A stretch of DNA of 64,000 bases from Thiothrix sp. UBA5583 (GTDB taxonomy: Bacteria; Pseudomonadota; Gammaproteobacteria; Thiotrichales; Thiotrichaceae), in contig DILV01000031.1 in assembly GCA_002425225.1 (NCBI GenBank), positions 155,894-219,893 on the forward strand, read 5' to 3'. The notes under the pieces are model-generated. The model worked only from the letters and a program-made list of their open reading frames with translations, did no database searches and had not been told where the DNA came from. Positions within the stretch are counted from its first letter, which is position 1. Each line of letters starts with the position of its first letter. Positions 6,876-17,200 of the stretch are shown piece by piece. Position numbers and translations under genes: made by a program.

Positions 6876-8123
6876 ATGTTTACACCACTCGAATTATTCA
6901 TCGGTCAGCGTTACACGCATTCACGGCGGCGCAACCGTTTCATCTCGTTCATTTCGTTTGCCTCGATGCTTGGCATCATGCTGGGAGTCATGGTGCTGAT
7001 CACGGTTTTGTCGATCATGAACGGTTTTGAAAAGGAACTCAGGAGCAGAATACTGGGGGTTGTGGCGCATGTCACGGTTTCAGGGACGAATGGGCAACTG
7101 GCTGGCTGGACGGAGCAACTGGGGCGACTGAAGGATGCCGACCATGTTGTCGGGGCGGCTCCCTACGTGCAAAAACAGGTGATGCTGGTCAACGGTTCGC
7201 AGATTCGCGGCGTGTTGTTGCAGGGGATAGACCCGGCACATCAAAGCAAGGTCAGCGAGGTGAATTTCAAGATGCTGGACGGCAGTTTCAGCAATCTGGT
7301 TCCGCGCGAATACGGCATTGTGCTGGGGGTAGAAGTGGCTTCGGCACTGGGCGTGTTCCCCGGTGACAAGGTGACGGTGATTGTGCCACAGGTACAGGTA
7401 ACGCCTGCCGGAGTTTTGCCGCGTGTGCGCCGGTTTACTGTGGTGGGTATCCATCAGGTCGGGTTGCAGGAATACGATGGCATGACGGCTTTCATCGAGT
7501 TGAGTGATGCTTCGCGCCTGTTCCGGCTGGGAGAGGATGTCAGTGGTATTCGCCTGAAACTGGATGACCTGTTTGCAGCCCAGTCGGTTGGGCATGAGTT
7601 GCAGCAGCAACTAGGGGATGAATACAAGGTGACGGACTGGAGTGAGGAACATGGCAGTTTCTTCCGTGCCGTCAAAACCGAAAAGATTGCCATGTCACTG
7701 ATTCTGTTCCTGGTGGTCGGGGTGGCGCTGTTCAATCTGGTCGCTTCCCTGATGATGGCGGTAAATGACAAGGAGGCAGATATTGCCATCCTGCGTACCT
7801 TCGGCATGGCGGGCAAGCGCATCATGCGGGTGTTCATGATCCAGGGTAGCATCATCGGCGTGTTTGGCACGATTGTGGGCGTGATTCTGGGCGTGTTGCT
7901 GTCGCAGAACGTGGATACGGTTGTGCCGGTGATCGAGTCGCTGATCGGGCGCAAGATCTTCCCGGAAGACGTGTTTTACATCAGCACTATCCCCTCCGAC
8001 ATGCATTGGGATGATGTGATCAAGATCGGCATTGCTTCCATCATTGCTTCGGTACTGGCGACGCTGTATCCGGCCTGGCGGGCGGCACAAATCCAGCCTG
8101 CGGAGTCGTTACGCTATGAATAA
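6876..8123 (+). CDS. lolC: Lipoprotein-releasing ABC permease LolC/E
   Basis: This 415-residue inner-membrane permease frees mature lipoproteins for transfer to LolA. It has an N-terminal FIGQRYTHSRRRNRFISFIS segment, a first membrane helix (about 25-48), a large periplasmic domain (about 50-270), and three C-terminal helices around ILFLVVGVALFNLVASL, IQGSIIGVFGTIVGVILG and [21 protein letters not shown], ending PAESLRYE. This is the standard LolC/LolE architecture. The stop overlaps the next permease start (ATGAATAA). Which of the two copies is C and which is E cannot be decided from sequence alone. Confidence 0.93.
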   Translation: MFTPLELFIGQRYTHSRRRNRFISFISFASMLGIMLGVMVLITVLSIMNGFEKELRSRILGVVAHVTVSGTNGQLAGWTEQLGRLKDADHVVGAAPYVQKQVMLVNGSQIRGVLLQGIDPAHQSKVSEVNFKMLDGSFSNLVPREYGIVLGVEVASALGVFPGDKVTVIVPQVQVTPAGVLPRVRRFTVVGIHQVGLQEYDGMTAFIELSDASRLFRLGEDVSGIRLKLDDLFAAQSVGHELQQQLGDEYKVTDWSEEHGSFFRAVKTEKIAMSLILFLVVGVALFNLVASLMMAVNDKEADIAILRTFGMAGKRIMRVFMIQGSIIGVFGTIVGVILGVLLSQNVDTVVPVIESLIGRKIFPEDVFYISTIPSDMHWDDVIKIGIASIIASVLATLYPAWRAAQIQPAESLRYE

Positions 8124-9381
8124 CTTGTTCCACCCGCTGGCGCTGTTTATTGGGCTGCGTTACACCCGTTCACGGCGGCAAAAGCATTTCATTTCCTTCA
8201 TTTCGCTGGCTTCCATCATCGGCATTGCCATTGGTGTGCTGGTGCTGATCACGGTGCTGTCAGTGATGAACGGTTTCGAGCAGGCCATGCGTGAGCGCAT
8301 TCTCGGGATGCTGGCGCATGTCACCGTGTCAGAAAACGATACCGAAATTGACAACTGGCAAGCCATGCGTGACAAGTTGCTCGGTTTTCCGCAAGTACGA
8401 GCTGCTTCCCCCTTTATTGAAAAAGCGATTATGTTGAATCAGGGGGACGAGGCTCGCGGGGTGTTGTTGCAGGGAATTGTGCCGGAGATGGAAAGCGAAA
8501 TCGGTTCAGTTTTTGAACACGTGACCAGCGGTGACATGCGCCAACTGATGCCGGGCAGTTTCAATATTGCCATCGGTGCAACCCTAGCCAAGGAACTGAA
8601 GGTTGGGGTGGGGGATTCCCTGATGCTGATCAGCCCGTCAGAGGGGGCGCTGGAAAACGGTGAACTGCCGGTGTTGCAACGTTTCAATATTGTGGCAGTG
8701 TTCCGGGTGGACATGCAGAATTATGATTCCTCCTTTGCCTATGTGCATTTGCAGGATGCTGCCGAAGCTTTCCAGATGGCTGAGCGGATCACTGGCTTGC
8801 GTTTGAAACTGGCTGATCTGGATCTGGCTCCTCGGGTTGGGCAGGAAATCCTCCAGCGCATGGGGCTGGATAACCCGGATTTGTGGGTCAGTGACTGGAC
8901 TCGCCAAAACGAGAATTTCTTCAAGGCCATCCAGATGCAGAAAGCGGTGATGTTCATCATCTTGTTGCTGATCATTGCGGTGGCGGCTTTCAATCTGGTT
9001 TCCACGCTGGTGATGGTGGTGACGGACAAGGAAGGTGATATTGCCATCCTGCGCACGCTGGGGCTGTCATCCGGGCGCATCATGAAGATTTTTATGGTGC
9101 AGGGGACTCTGATCGGTGTCATTGGCACATTAGCTGGTGTGGCGCTGGGGGTGTTGCTGGCTTCCAATCTGGATGTGATTGTGCCCTTGCTGGAGCGCCT
9201 GTTTGATACCCATTTCATCAATTCGGAAGTTTATTTCATCAGTGAGCTGGAATCGCGGGTGGATGTCGGCGATGTCATCCTGATTGCATTCAGTTCCTTG
9301 CTGATGTCCATGCTGGCAACGCTGTATCCTGCCTGGCGTGCATCCAAAGTCCAACCTGCCGAGGCACTTCGTTATGAGTAA
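8116..9381 (+). CDS. lolE: Lipoprotein-releasing ABC permease LolC/E, second copy
   Basis: The second permease has 421 residues with the same layout as its upstream paralogue: [20 protein letters not shown], a large periplasmic domain, and C-terminal helices ending [19 protein letters not shown]. The start [17 protein letters not shown] overlaps the previous stop by 8 bp, so the two proteins are probably made in step as a heterodimer. A longer open frame starting further upstream exists but would overlap lolC by about 90 bp and has no family support. The stop overlaps lolD in the same way (ATGAGTAA). The order permease-permease-ATPase differs from the C-D-E order of E. coli. Confidence 0.9.
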   Translation: MNNLFHPLALFIGLRYTRSRRQKHFISFISLASIIGIAIGVLVLITVLSVMNGFEQAMRERILGMLAHVTVSENDTEIDNWQAMRDKLLGFPQVRAASPFIEKAIMLNQGDEARGVLLQGIVPEMESEIGSVFEHVTSGDMRQLMPGSFNIAIGATLAKELKVGVGDSLMLISPSEGALENGELPVLQRFNIVAVFRVDMQNYDSSFAYVHLQDAAEAFQMAERITGLRLKLADLDLAPRVGQEILQRMGLDNPDLWVSDWTRQNENFFKAIQMQKAVMFIILLLIIAVAAFNLVSTLVMVVTDKEGDIAILRTLGLSSGRIMKIFMVQGTLIGVIGTLAGVALGVLLASNLDVIVPLLERLFDTHFINSEVYFISELESRVDVGDVILIAFSSLLMSMLATLYPAWRASKVQPAEALRYE

Positions 9382-10054
9382 TGTGATTATTTCCTGCCAA
9401 CAACTGGGCAAGCGTTTTCAGGAAGGGCGGCTTGATGTGCAGGTATTGCGCGGAGTGGATTTGCAGGTCAGGGCGGGTGAGAAAATTGCGATTCTGGGCA
9501 GTTCCGGCAGTGGCAAAAGCACCCTGCTGCACCTGATGGGCGGGCTGGATTTGCCCAGCAGCGGGCATGTCGAAGTCATGGGCAAGCGCATGGATCAGCT
9601 TTCCGACAATGACCGTGGCCTGTTGCGCAACCAGTCGCTGGGCTTCATTTACCAGTTCCATCATTTGTTGCCGGAATTCACTGCGCTGGAAAATGTGGCG
9701 ATGCCTTTGCTGATCCGGGGTGTGAAAGTGCCAGAAGCACGGGCGCAAGCGGCTGACATATTGGACAAGGTGGGTTTGAAAGAGCGGGTTGACCACAAAC
9801 CGGCGCAGCTTTCCGGGGGGGAGCGTCAGCGTGCAGCAATTGCCCGCGCCTTGGTGACACGCCCGCAGGCTGTGCTGGCGGATGAGCCGACCGGCAATCT
9901 TGACCAGCATACGGCTGACAATGTGTTTAACCTGATGCAGGGTTTGAACGATGCCCTGCAAACGGCGTTTGTGGTGGTAACGCACGACCTGCAACTGGCG
10001 AGCCGGATGGATACGGTTTATCGCCTGCACGCAGGTGTGCTGAGTAAAGCGTAA
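9374..10054 (+). CDS. lolD: Lipoprotein-releasing ABC ATPase LolD
   Basis: The ATPase has 226 residues. The Walker A is GSSGSGKST, the Q-loop region is [18 protein letters not shown] (the LolD/MacB-type pattern), the ABC signature is [15 protein letters not shown], and the Walker B is [11 protein letters not shown], followed by a switch His in [10 protein letters not shown]. It powers the LolC/E permeases upstream, with which it is translationally coupled. The start at [15 protein letters not shown] was preferred to an upstream in-frame ATG lying within the permease gene. Confidence 0.95.
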   Translation: MSNVIISCQQLGKRFQEGRLDVQVLRGVDLQVRAGEKIAILGSSGSGKSTLLHLMGGLDLPSSGHVEVMGKRMDQLSDNDRGLLRNQSLGFIYQFHHLLPEFTALENVAMPLLIRGVKVPEARAQAADILDKVGLKERVDHKPAQLSGGERQRAAIARALVTRPQAVLADEPTGNLDQHTADNVFNLMQGLNDALQTAFVVVTHDLQLASRMDTVYRLHAGVLSKA

Positions 10055-10079
10055 GTCTGTCAGGCTGTTTGTCTGTCTC

Positions 10080-10116
10080 TTGACATCCTCTTCCTATCTT
10101 TTATGCTATATAGCAT
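10080..10116 (+). promoter_or_regulatory. glk promoter with palindromic operator
   Basis: TTGACA at 10080-10085 and TATGCT at 10102-10107 (16-bp spacing) form a plausible sigma-70 promoter. The perfect 14-bp palindrome ATGCTATATAGCAT at 10103-10116 overlaps the -10 box, which suits a repressor site. The same TGCTATATAGCA core occurs at three other promoters in the glucan region, near the GntR-type regulator gene. Confidence 0.7.
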
Positions 10117-10142
10117 TATATTAATGGGTGATGTCAGCGTGT

Positions 10143-11150
10143 ATGTATTCAAACAACTTCAATTTGGTTGCCGATATTGGCGGTACCAACGCACGTTTTG
10201 CCTTGGTAAGGCAAGATGGTCATGTATTGCTGGAACCCACCACACTGGTTTGTCGGGATTATCCTTCAATTGTTGACGCGATCAGCGCTTATCTTGGGGC
10301 AGTATCTGTTACACAACCTGTCGATGCTGCAATTGCTGTTGCTGCACCTGTGGTACAAGACCGTTTGTATATGACCAACCATTCCTGGGGCTTTGCTGTT
10401 GGCGAAGTCCGGCGAGCGTTAGGCTTACGGCGACTGAAAGTGCTGAATGATTTTACGGCTCTTGCCTTGGCTTTGCCTTATTTAACCCCGGAATATTTGT
10501 GCCAGTGTGGTGGTGGCGAGGCAAAAGCCGGGCAGGCCAAGGCGTTGCTCGGCGCGGGAACGGGGCTGGGTGTTTCCGGTGCTATCCCTTGTGGAGGTAA
10601 CTGGATTCCTTTGCAGGGCGAGGGGGGGCACGTTTCCTATGGGCCGCTTAATGATGCTGAAAGTCAGGTCATTCACTGTATTCGCCAGGACATGGGGCAC
10701 GTTTCGGCGGAGTCGCTGGTTTCAGGCGCAGGCTTGAGCCTGTTGTACCAGACTCTTTACCAACTGGAACATGGCGAGCCTGTCAGGGTTGAACCCGAGC
10801 GAGTTGTCCAGCAAGCTGTTGAAGCGGCTTGTCCTGTAGCCTTGGCAGCGCTAGAGATGTTTTGCTGCATTCTGGGCAGTTTGGCTGGCAATTTGGCTTT
10901 AACGCTGGGGGCAACCGGGGGGGTATATATTGGTGGTGGCATCGTGCCGCGTATTCTTGACTATTTTTCTAGGTCAGGTTTTCGGCAGCGTTTCCAGGAT
11001 CACGGCAGATTTTCAGTGTATTTGCAGGATATTCCTGTTTACGTCATTACGGCTCCTTACCCGGCATTGACTGGTGCGGCGTTGGCGCTAAAGCCAGTAT
11101 ATCGCGATGTTGGGATTAACAGTCTGGCTGATGAAACTTGTGGTGGTTAG
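10143..11150 (+). CDS. glk: Glucokinase
   Basis: ATP-dependent phosphorylation of glucose to glucose-6-phosphate in the cytoplasm. The N-terminal VADIGGTNARFALV phosphate loop, VLNDFTALALALPYL with the catalytic Asp, GTGLGVSGAI, and LQGEGGHVSYGP are typical of the bacterial Glk (ROK-unlike, Pfam Glucokinase) family; about 335 residues is usual. ATG 10143 is favoured because it places the ADIGGTN loop close to the N-terminus as in relatives; GTG 10128 and ATG 10131 are in-frame alternatives. The gene is controlled by a palindromic operator shared with the glucan genes, and it links them to the zwf-edd-eda-pgl operon by supplying glucose-6-phosphate. Confidence 0.93.
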   Translation: MYSNNFNLVADIGGTNARFALVRQDGHVLLEPTTLVCRDYPSIVDAISAYLGAVSVTQPVDAAIAVAAPVVQDRLYMTNHSWGFAVGEVRRALGLRRLKVLNDFTALALALPYLTPEYLCQCGGGEAKAGQAKALLGAGTGLGVSGAIPCGGNWIPLQGEGGHVSYGPLNDAESQVIHCIRQDMGHVSAESLVSGAGLSLLYQTLYQLEHGEPVRVEPERVVQQAVEAACPVALAALEMFCCILGSLAGNLALTLGATGGVYIGGGIVPRILDYFSRSGFRQRFQDHGRFSVYLQDIPVYVITAPYPALTGAALALKPVYRDVGINSLADETCGG

Positions 11151-11172
11151 GCGAAGCCATAAATATTGTCTC

Positions 11173-11210
11173 TTTACAGTCGTTACTGGCTTATGTATGC
11201 TATATAGCTA
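11173..11210 (+). promoter_or_regulatory. Permease promoter with operator copy
   Basis: TTTACA at 11173-11178 and TATGCT at 11196-11201 are spaced by 17 bp. The operator core GCTATATAGC lies at 11199-11208 and again overlaps the -10 box. The flanks keep the ATGC half; the right end reads TA instead of AT, so this copy is slightly imperfect. It lies about 180 bp upstream of the sugar permease start; I see nothing else definite in the rest of this 235-bp gap. Confidence 0.65.
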
Positions 11211-11385
11211 TATGATTCTGGTGCTGTGATGGTCGCTTATCTCCAAAAATTACTGTGATTATTTTCTGGTTTTGTCAAGATTCAGTGCAAATCCAGCAGG
11301 ATGAGTCAGAAAAACATGGGGATTATTCATGGTAAAACGCTAATCGGAACAGGTCATGCGTGAGCTTGATGCACAGGGGATTTTC

Positions 11386-12810
11386 ATGAATGAGCAACAT
11401 TATCAAACTGCGCCGGAAGACAAAATTCCATTTAGCCAGAAAGTGATTTTTGGTGTGGGAATGCTGGGGAACCAGATGTTTCCGGCAGCCCTGTCAATTT
11501 TTATGGTTGTGTTGGTAGAAGGGTTAGGGATGAACCCCCTGCTGTGGGGAATATTGTTTTTTCTACCTCGCCTGTTTGATGCGCTGACTGACCCTGTTAT
11601 GGGATTTGTTTCCGACAATACTCGCTCACGCTGGGGCAGGCGTCGACCCTATATTTTTATCGGGGCGATTATGACCGGTCTCAGTTTCATCGCCATGTGG
11701 CAGATTTATCCTGAAAATGGCGAGGTCTACAACTTCGTCTATTTCTTGTTACTGTCACTGGTTTTTTATCTGGGTTTGACCATATTTTCCACGCCGTATG
11801 TGGCGATGGGATATGAAATGAGTAATGACTTTCATGAGCGCACCCGGTTGATGGGGGTGGCTCAGTGGATAGGTCAATGGGCGTGGGTTATTGTGCCGTG
11901 GTTCTGGGTCATTATTTATGACCCGGCTCTGTTTGATGGGGCGGATGCCGGTGCACGTCATCTTTCCATTTGGGTGGGGCTGGTTTGCCTGGGCTTGTGT
12001 ATGGTTCCCGCCCTGTTTGGCAAAACCCAGCCAACACCTGAAAATCTGGAAGTCATTGCCCGCGACACACTGAGCAAGAATGTCAGGACGTTGTTTGTTG
12101 GTGTGAGCGACACCTTGAAAAACAAACCTTTCCGCAGGCTCTGTCTGGCAACCTTTTTGGTGTTTAATGCTTTCAACACAGTGGCAGGGTTTTCGTGGTT
12201 CATCATTGTTTATTATATGAATAATGGCGATCCGGGAGCAGCAGGAACCTGGCCTGCGTGGTTTGGTACGATCAGTGCGCTTTCGACCTGTTTTCTGGTC
12301 ATACCGATTATTACTTGGTTATCCCAGCGGTTGGGCAAGAAAAATACTTTTATCGTTTCGCAAGGTGTTTCACTGCTCGGTTATGCGATGTTCTGGTGGT
12401 GTTTTCAACCAGAAAACCCTTTGTTGATGTTCTTGCCTTTGCCGCTGTTTGCTTTTGGTATAGGTGGCTTGTTTACCCTGATGATGTCCATGACGGCTGA
12501 TGTTTGTGATCTGGATGAACTGGAAACCGGCTCGCGCCGTGAAGGCTTGTTTGGCGCCATCTACTGGTGGATGGTGAAGGTTGGTTTTGCTGTTGCCGGG
12601 TTGCTGAGTGGATTGATCCTTACTCTAGTGGGTTTTGATCAAAGTGTTCCGGTGCAGACGGAGGCGGCTTTGTCCGGTTTGCGCTTCGCCTATATTTTGG
12701 TTCCTATGACAGGGACATTGCTGGCTATATGGGTAATGAAAGATTATGACCTGTCAGAGCAAAAAGCTTATGAGATTCGTCGTCGACTGGATGATAAAAG
12801 AGCTGCCTGA
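11386..12810 (+). CDS. GPH-family sugar:cation symporter
   Basis: This 474-residue inner-membrane transporter has about 12 helices. Family marks are DALTDPVMGFVSDNTRSRWGRRRPYIF in loop 2-3 (the MFS/GPH 'DPxxGxxSDxTRxRWGRRRP' motif) and, later, ADVCDLDELETGSRREGLFGAIYWW, typical of the glycoside-pentoside-hexuronide group. The start at ATG 11386 is preceded by AGGGGA about 6 bases away and lines up with the paralogue at 17496 (YQTAPEDKI / YKTAPEDRI); an in-frame ATG at 11356 is weaker. The setting suggests import of beta-glucan oligosaccharides or glucose. The exact substrate cannot be read from the sequence. Confidence 0.88.
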   Translation: MNEQHYQTAPEDKIPFSQKVIFGVGMLGNQMFPAALSIFMVVLVEGLGMNPLLWGILFFLPRLFDALTDPVMGFVSDNTRSRWGRRRPYIFIGAIMTGLSFIAMWQIYPENGEVYNFVYFLLLSLVFYLGLTIFSTPYVAMGYEMSNDFHERTRLMGVAQWIGQWAWVIVPWFWVIIYDPALFDGADAGARHLSIWVGLVCLGLCMVPALFGKTQPTPENLEVIARDTLSKNVRTLFVGVSDTLKNKPFRRLCLATFLVFNAFNTVAGFSWFIIVYYMNNGDPGAAGTWPAWFGTISALSTCFLVIPIITWLSQRLGKKNTFIVSQGVSLLGYAMFWWCFQPENPLLMFLPLPLFAFGIGGLFTLMMSMTADVCDLDELETGSRREGLFGAIYWWMVKVGFAVAGLLSGLILTLVGFDQSVPVQTEAALSGLRFAYILVPMTGTLLAIWVMKDYDLSEQKAYEIRRRLDDKRAA

Positions 12811-12833
12811 AGATCGGGTTTTGTGTATTCCCT

Positions 12834-13901
12834 CTATGCCGCTTTGACTTCCTGAGTTTTTGTGCAGCTTTGCCTGATGACGAGTCGCGCCGGTAATGCG
12901 ATGTGTTGGTGCTCTACGGGTTCATTGTTGATCAGTTTTTTGAGGCTGTTGAAGGCATGTTGGGCAATGTCATTGATGGGGGCTGCCACGGTTGTCAGGG
13001 CAGGGACAATTTGAGAGGCAACTTCAATGTCATCGAAACCAACAATGCTAATGTCGTTGGGAATATCAAACCCGTTTTGAGTGAGTTTTTGTATCGCGCC
13101 CAACGCCATGGAGTCATTCGCACAGATAATGGCGGTCGGCATGGTTTCCAGTGAAAGAAAATACTCGGCTCCTTCAATGCCTGCTTCGTAGGAATAGTTG
13201 CCTCGATATACCAGTGTACTATCAAACGGAATGGCATTTTTGCTCAACCCGTACTGGTAGCCCGCAAAACGGCTTTTGCCGACATCCGAATCTTCCAGGC
13301 CGGTCATGAAACCAATCCGCCTGTGTCCCAGTGAGCAAATATAATCGACGGATTGTACATCAGCATTGAAGTTGTCAATGATAATGGAGGGTATGGTTTT
13401 ATCGGCTGCACTGTTGTCGATGACAACAACTGGTACAGTTTGTTTGATTTCAAGTATGGTGATTTCTATTCTGGGGAAACAGGTTGCGATAACACCATCC
13501 AGTTTTTGCAGCGTCTTTTTGAAACTTTCCTTGTCGGCATCAGAAAAATAGACAAGGGAATAGTTTTCTTTGGCGGCGTATTTTTCAATGGCGTTAAAAA
13601 TCAGTGAGTAATAAGGGCTTGAGATTCCAGCAACGATGCTGCTGTCAAGAAAATAACCAATAGTTCGGGTTTTTTTGCGATTGGCTTTGTCGGGGTTAAC
13701 AAATGTACCTTGCGTTGGTACTTTATACAGAACACCGTCATTGACAAGGTTGTCGATGGACTTGCGGACAGTCATGTAAGACACACCCAGTTGCTGCGCC
13801 AATACCCGTTCACCCGGTAATTTATCCACAAGCTGTTTCTTGCGGATGGCTTCCTTGATGTAATTCTCAACAAAAACGTATTTTGGTACTGACTCACTCA
13901 T
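12834..13901 (-). CDS. GntR-type repressor with LacI-like sensor domain
   Basis: The 355 residues comprise an N-terminal winged helix of the GntR class (about 1-70; LPGERVLAQQLGVSYMTVRK, then LVNDGVLYKVPTQGTFV) joined to a periplasmic-binding-protein-like sensor (about 78-345; TIGYFLDSSI, CSLGHRRIGFMTG, PTAIICANDSMALGAIQ, ISIVGFDDIEVA, TTVAAP). This is the AraR-like architecture. It lies in the middle of the beta-glucan genes, convergent to the permease and divergent from the GH16 gene. It is the obvious candidate to bind the TGCTATATAGCA palindromes of this region and to be released by a glucan-derived sugar. Base composition is lower in GC than its neighbours, judging by eye. The ligand is unknown. 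Confidence 0.88.
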   Translation of the reverse strand: MSESVPKYVFVENYIKEAIRKKQLVDKLPGERVLAQQLGVSYMTVRKSIDNLVNDGVLYKVPTQGTFVNPDKANRKKTRTIGYFLDSSIVAGISSPYYSLIFNAIEKYAAKENYSLVYFSDADKESFKKTLQKLDGVIATCFPRIEITILEIKQTVPVVVIDNSAADKTIPSIIIDNFNADVQSVDYICSLGHRRIGFMTGLEDSDVGKSRFAGYQYGLSKNAIPFDSTLVYRGNYSYEAGIEGAEYFLSLETMPTAIICANDSMALGAIQKLTQNGFDIPNDISIVGFDDIEVASQIVPALTTVAAPINDIAQHAFNSLKKLINNEPVEHQHIALPARLVIRQSCTKTQEVKAA

Positions 13902-14295
13902 AAACTACCTACCTCGGCGAAGTTGGGTTCCACCACAGCAGATATGCGCATTGCTCCAAACATATTCTTCGGTGTATTTAGTCTGGTGGACTTGCTCTAA
14001 AAACGCGCAATTATAGCTTCCAGTAAGCTACATAGCAAGTAATGTAAAGGTTTTGGTTATATGTGACCAGTACGTATTTTGCCGTGTTCTTCCTCCTGTT
14101 TCAAATACTTCAGAAAAATTTATAAGGTATACAACTTCTTGACAGTGCGATGCATGAGTGATAAAAGTGCTATATAGCAATATAGGTTGTTGTGGAATTG
14201 CGCATAAACCTGTTTGTACAGAGGCGCATAAGCGTCCGTTATTGATGACTGGCGAGGCGGGGCTGTCTGAGTTGATCCAAAATGGAGGAGAGGTT
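13902..14295. promoter_or_regulatory. Divergent control region between repressor and GH16 genes
   Basis: This 394-bp AT-rich gap holds two operator-like sites. A perfect TGCTATATAGCA lies at 14168-14179, just downstream of TTGACA at 14139-14144 and a weak -10 (TAAAAG at 14162-14167), facing the GH16 gene. An imperfect copy, GCTACATAGC (one mismatch), lies at 14027-14036, closer to the repressor gene, and could serve autoregulation. GGAGGAGAGG at 14284-14293 is a strong ribosome site for the GH16 ATG at 14296. An open frame from 14158 crosses the operator and is rejected as the true start. Confidence 0.65.
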
Positions 14296-17200
14296 ATGTT
14301 GCCGCAAGGTTTTACGAGGAGGATATCCTCACTGTTCATGGTTTGCGCCGTTGTGCTGGCAGGCTGTGGTGGAGGGGGTAATGCTGATAATGAAGGCAAA
14401 AACATCATTCGTGATACAGTGGTTAATTCATCAGCAAACTATGAACTGGTTTGGTCAGATGAATTTAACGAGGTAGCGGGTAGAGCAAGTGCAAAAACAT
14501 CCAGTTCGATCCGTTGGAATATAGAAACGGGTTATGGTCCGAACGGTGATGGATGGGGAAATAATGAATGGCAATTGTATACGGATTCAGCGGACAATCT
14601 GGCTTTGGTGGCGGATTCATCCGATTCCGCCAATGGATTCCTGTCCATCAAGGCGCGTTGTTCAGGGGCATGTGCTTCCCGTGATGGTTCTATTACTTCA
14701 GCCAGAATCAATACAAAAGACAAGTTTGAATTCAAATACGGCAAGGTGCAGGCAAGGATAAAAGTGCCTGCGGGCAAGTCAACCTGGTCGGCATTCTGGA
14801 TGCTGGGTGCTGATTACCCCGACACACCATGGCCCCAGTCCGGTGAAATAGATGTCATGGAAGTGCATCAGCGTAATTCCGACATAAAGACCACGCATAG
14901 TGCTGCTCACTGGTATAACTCTGAGTGGCAACAATTCACGCAGCACAAGACGCTGGGGTCTCCTTTGTCGGATGATTTCCATATCTATGAAATGGAGTGG
15001 GATAAGGCGTGGCTCATTGGCAGGATTGACGGGGTAGAGTATTTCAGGAAAACCATTGATGCAGCGACCATGGACGAATTCCAGAAGCCGTTTTATATGA
15101 TCCTGAATGTTGCAGTCGCTGGTACTTTGGGGGCTGATGTAACAGCAGGTGATCCGATACAGACCACTCCCCAGGAAATGCTGGTTGATTGGGTAAGGGT
15201 TTATCAGGATCCTGATGCTGGTGGTGGCAATAGTGGCGGGGGTGAAACTGACCCGAATGTTCCTGCTACAGCAGCTCCAGCGCCTACGCTTCCTGCCTCT
15301 GATGTTATTTCAATCTTCAGCAATACTTATAGCCCTATTGGTGATGTCGATTATAACCCGCAGTGGGGGCAGTCTACCGTATACAGTACGTTATCCATTG
15401 AAAGCAATGATACGATCAAGCTGACCAGTCTGAATTATCAGGGACTTGATTTCTCGAAGAATGTTCAGGATTTGTCAGCAATGACAACCTTGCATATGGA
15501 TTTCTGGACACCAGATGAAGTTTCCACTGGTGCAAAGTTCAAGGTGAAGCTGGTTGATTTTGGTGCAAATGGTGTCTACCAAGGTGGGGATGATTCTGAG
15601 CATGAACTCGTCTTTGATGCTAATAGCTCTCCAGCTTTGACTAAAGGTGGTTGGGTCAATTTTGAAATTCCGCTGACTCAGTTTTCAGATCTTGCTGCCA
15701 AGGCGCATATGGCTCAGTTGGTGTTCTCTGGCGCTGATGGTTTGAGTACGGTCTATCTGGATAACATTTACTTCAGTAACCAAGGCGGAACGGGTGGTGG
15801 TGATGCACCAACTACGGCTGCACCTGCTCCAACCCTGTCTGCGTCGAATGTCATTTCCATTTTTAGCGATGCTTATACCAGTATTGCTGAGGTCAATACC
15901 AATCCGTCGTGGGGGCAGTCTACCGTGGTCAGCAACGAGAGTGTGCTGGGCAACAACATGCTGAAATATGCGAGCCTGAATTATCAGGGCACTGATTTCG
16001 CGGCAAATCCACAAGATTTGTCGGCGATGAAGACCCTGCATCTGGACGTATGGACGCCGGTTAACCTGGCCGCAGGAGCAAAGTTCAAGGTCAAACTGGT
16101 TAATTTTGGTACGGATCGGGTTTATCAGGGGGGTGATGACTCTGAACATGAGCTGACCTTTACCGTATCAACGACACCGAAGTTAATAGCTGGCAATTGG
16201 TCGAGTTTCGCCATACCGCTATCCAGTTTTACTGGCATGACGAATAAGACGGCTGTTGCGCAACTGGTTATTTCTGGGGCAGATGGTTTGAATACAATCT
16301 ATCTGGACAACATTTACTTTAGTACGCAAGACAGTGGTGGTTCTGCAACGGAACCAACGAATGCCCCAGCAGCACCAACAGCAGATGCTTCGGGTGTAAT
16401 CTCGCTCTACAGCGATGCTTATACCAGTGTTGGGAGTAACACGACACCGGGATGGGGTGAAGTTGTCACTGATGCAACGTATGCCAGTAACAGCGTCAAG
16501 AGAACGACCAACTTCTTACCTTTCCAGCTCAGTGCTCCGATTGACATTACGTCAAAGACGACCTTGCATGTTGATGTCTGGTTGGCACAGCTTCCAAGTG
16601 CAGGAGCGGGGTTGTTGATCAAGATGCTCGATGCTGCAAATGGCCCACATGAAGGTAATTACACCCATCCGATGTCCAGCCTCAAGGCAGGTCAGTGGAA
16701 CAGTATTGAGATCCCGTTGAGTTCATTTACCCAAGCACAGGGTATATGGGATGCCACTGCTAAAGGCAGGATAGACCAGGTGTTGGTCGACATTGTTGAT
16801 GACGCTACGATGTTTGTAGACAACGTTTACTTCCATAGCGGTTCTGGTGGCGGTAATACTGCGACAACTCTGGGTGTGTATTCCGAGACGCACACGACAG
16901 GCAGTATTGCTCATGCGGTACTTTCATCAAGCGAGCAAGGTTGGGGTAGTAATCCGGTTGCCTTTAATGCCTCAAGTTCCGCAGTAAGTGCCGCTGATGG
17001 TTCTGCTTCACTGGAGGTTGATTGGCAGTCACCTTTGAGCACTACATGGGGGGGCGTCGTGTTGAATTTCACGGCTGCTACCGATGTATCTGCCTACACC
17101 AAGCTGAAACTTTCAGTGAATACTAGCCAGATAAGCAATTTTGGTGATTTGCATGTAAAACTGGAGGATTCTACCGGAGGGGCAAGTGGTCATATTGCCT

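Noticed and set aside
6876..10054. LolC/E/D as a dedicated exporter of the graspetide
   Set aside because: The three genes are clear lipoprotein-release components by sequence and translation coupling, and a gene on the opposite strand separates them from the peptide locus.
14158..14295. Longer N-terminus for the GH16 protein
   Set aside because: It would lie over the operator and would place 46 residues before an otherwise normal lipoprotein signal. A strong ribosome site precedes ATG 14296.
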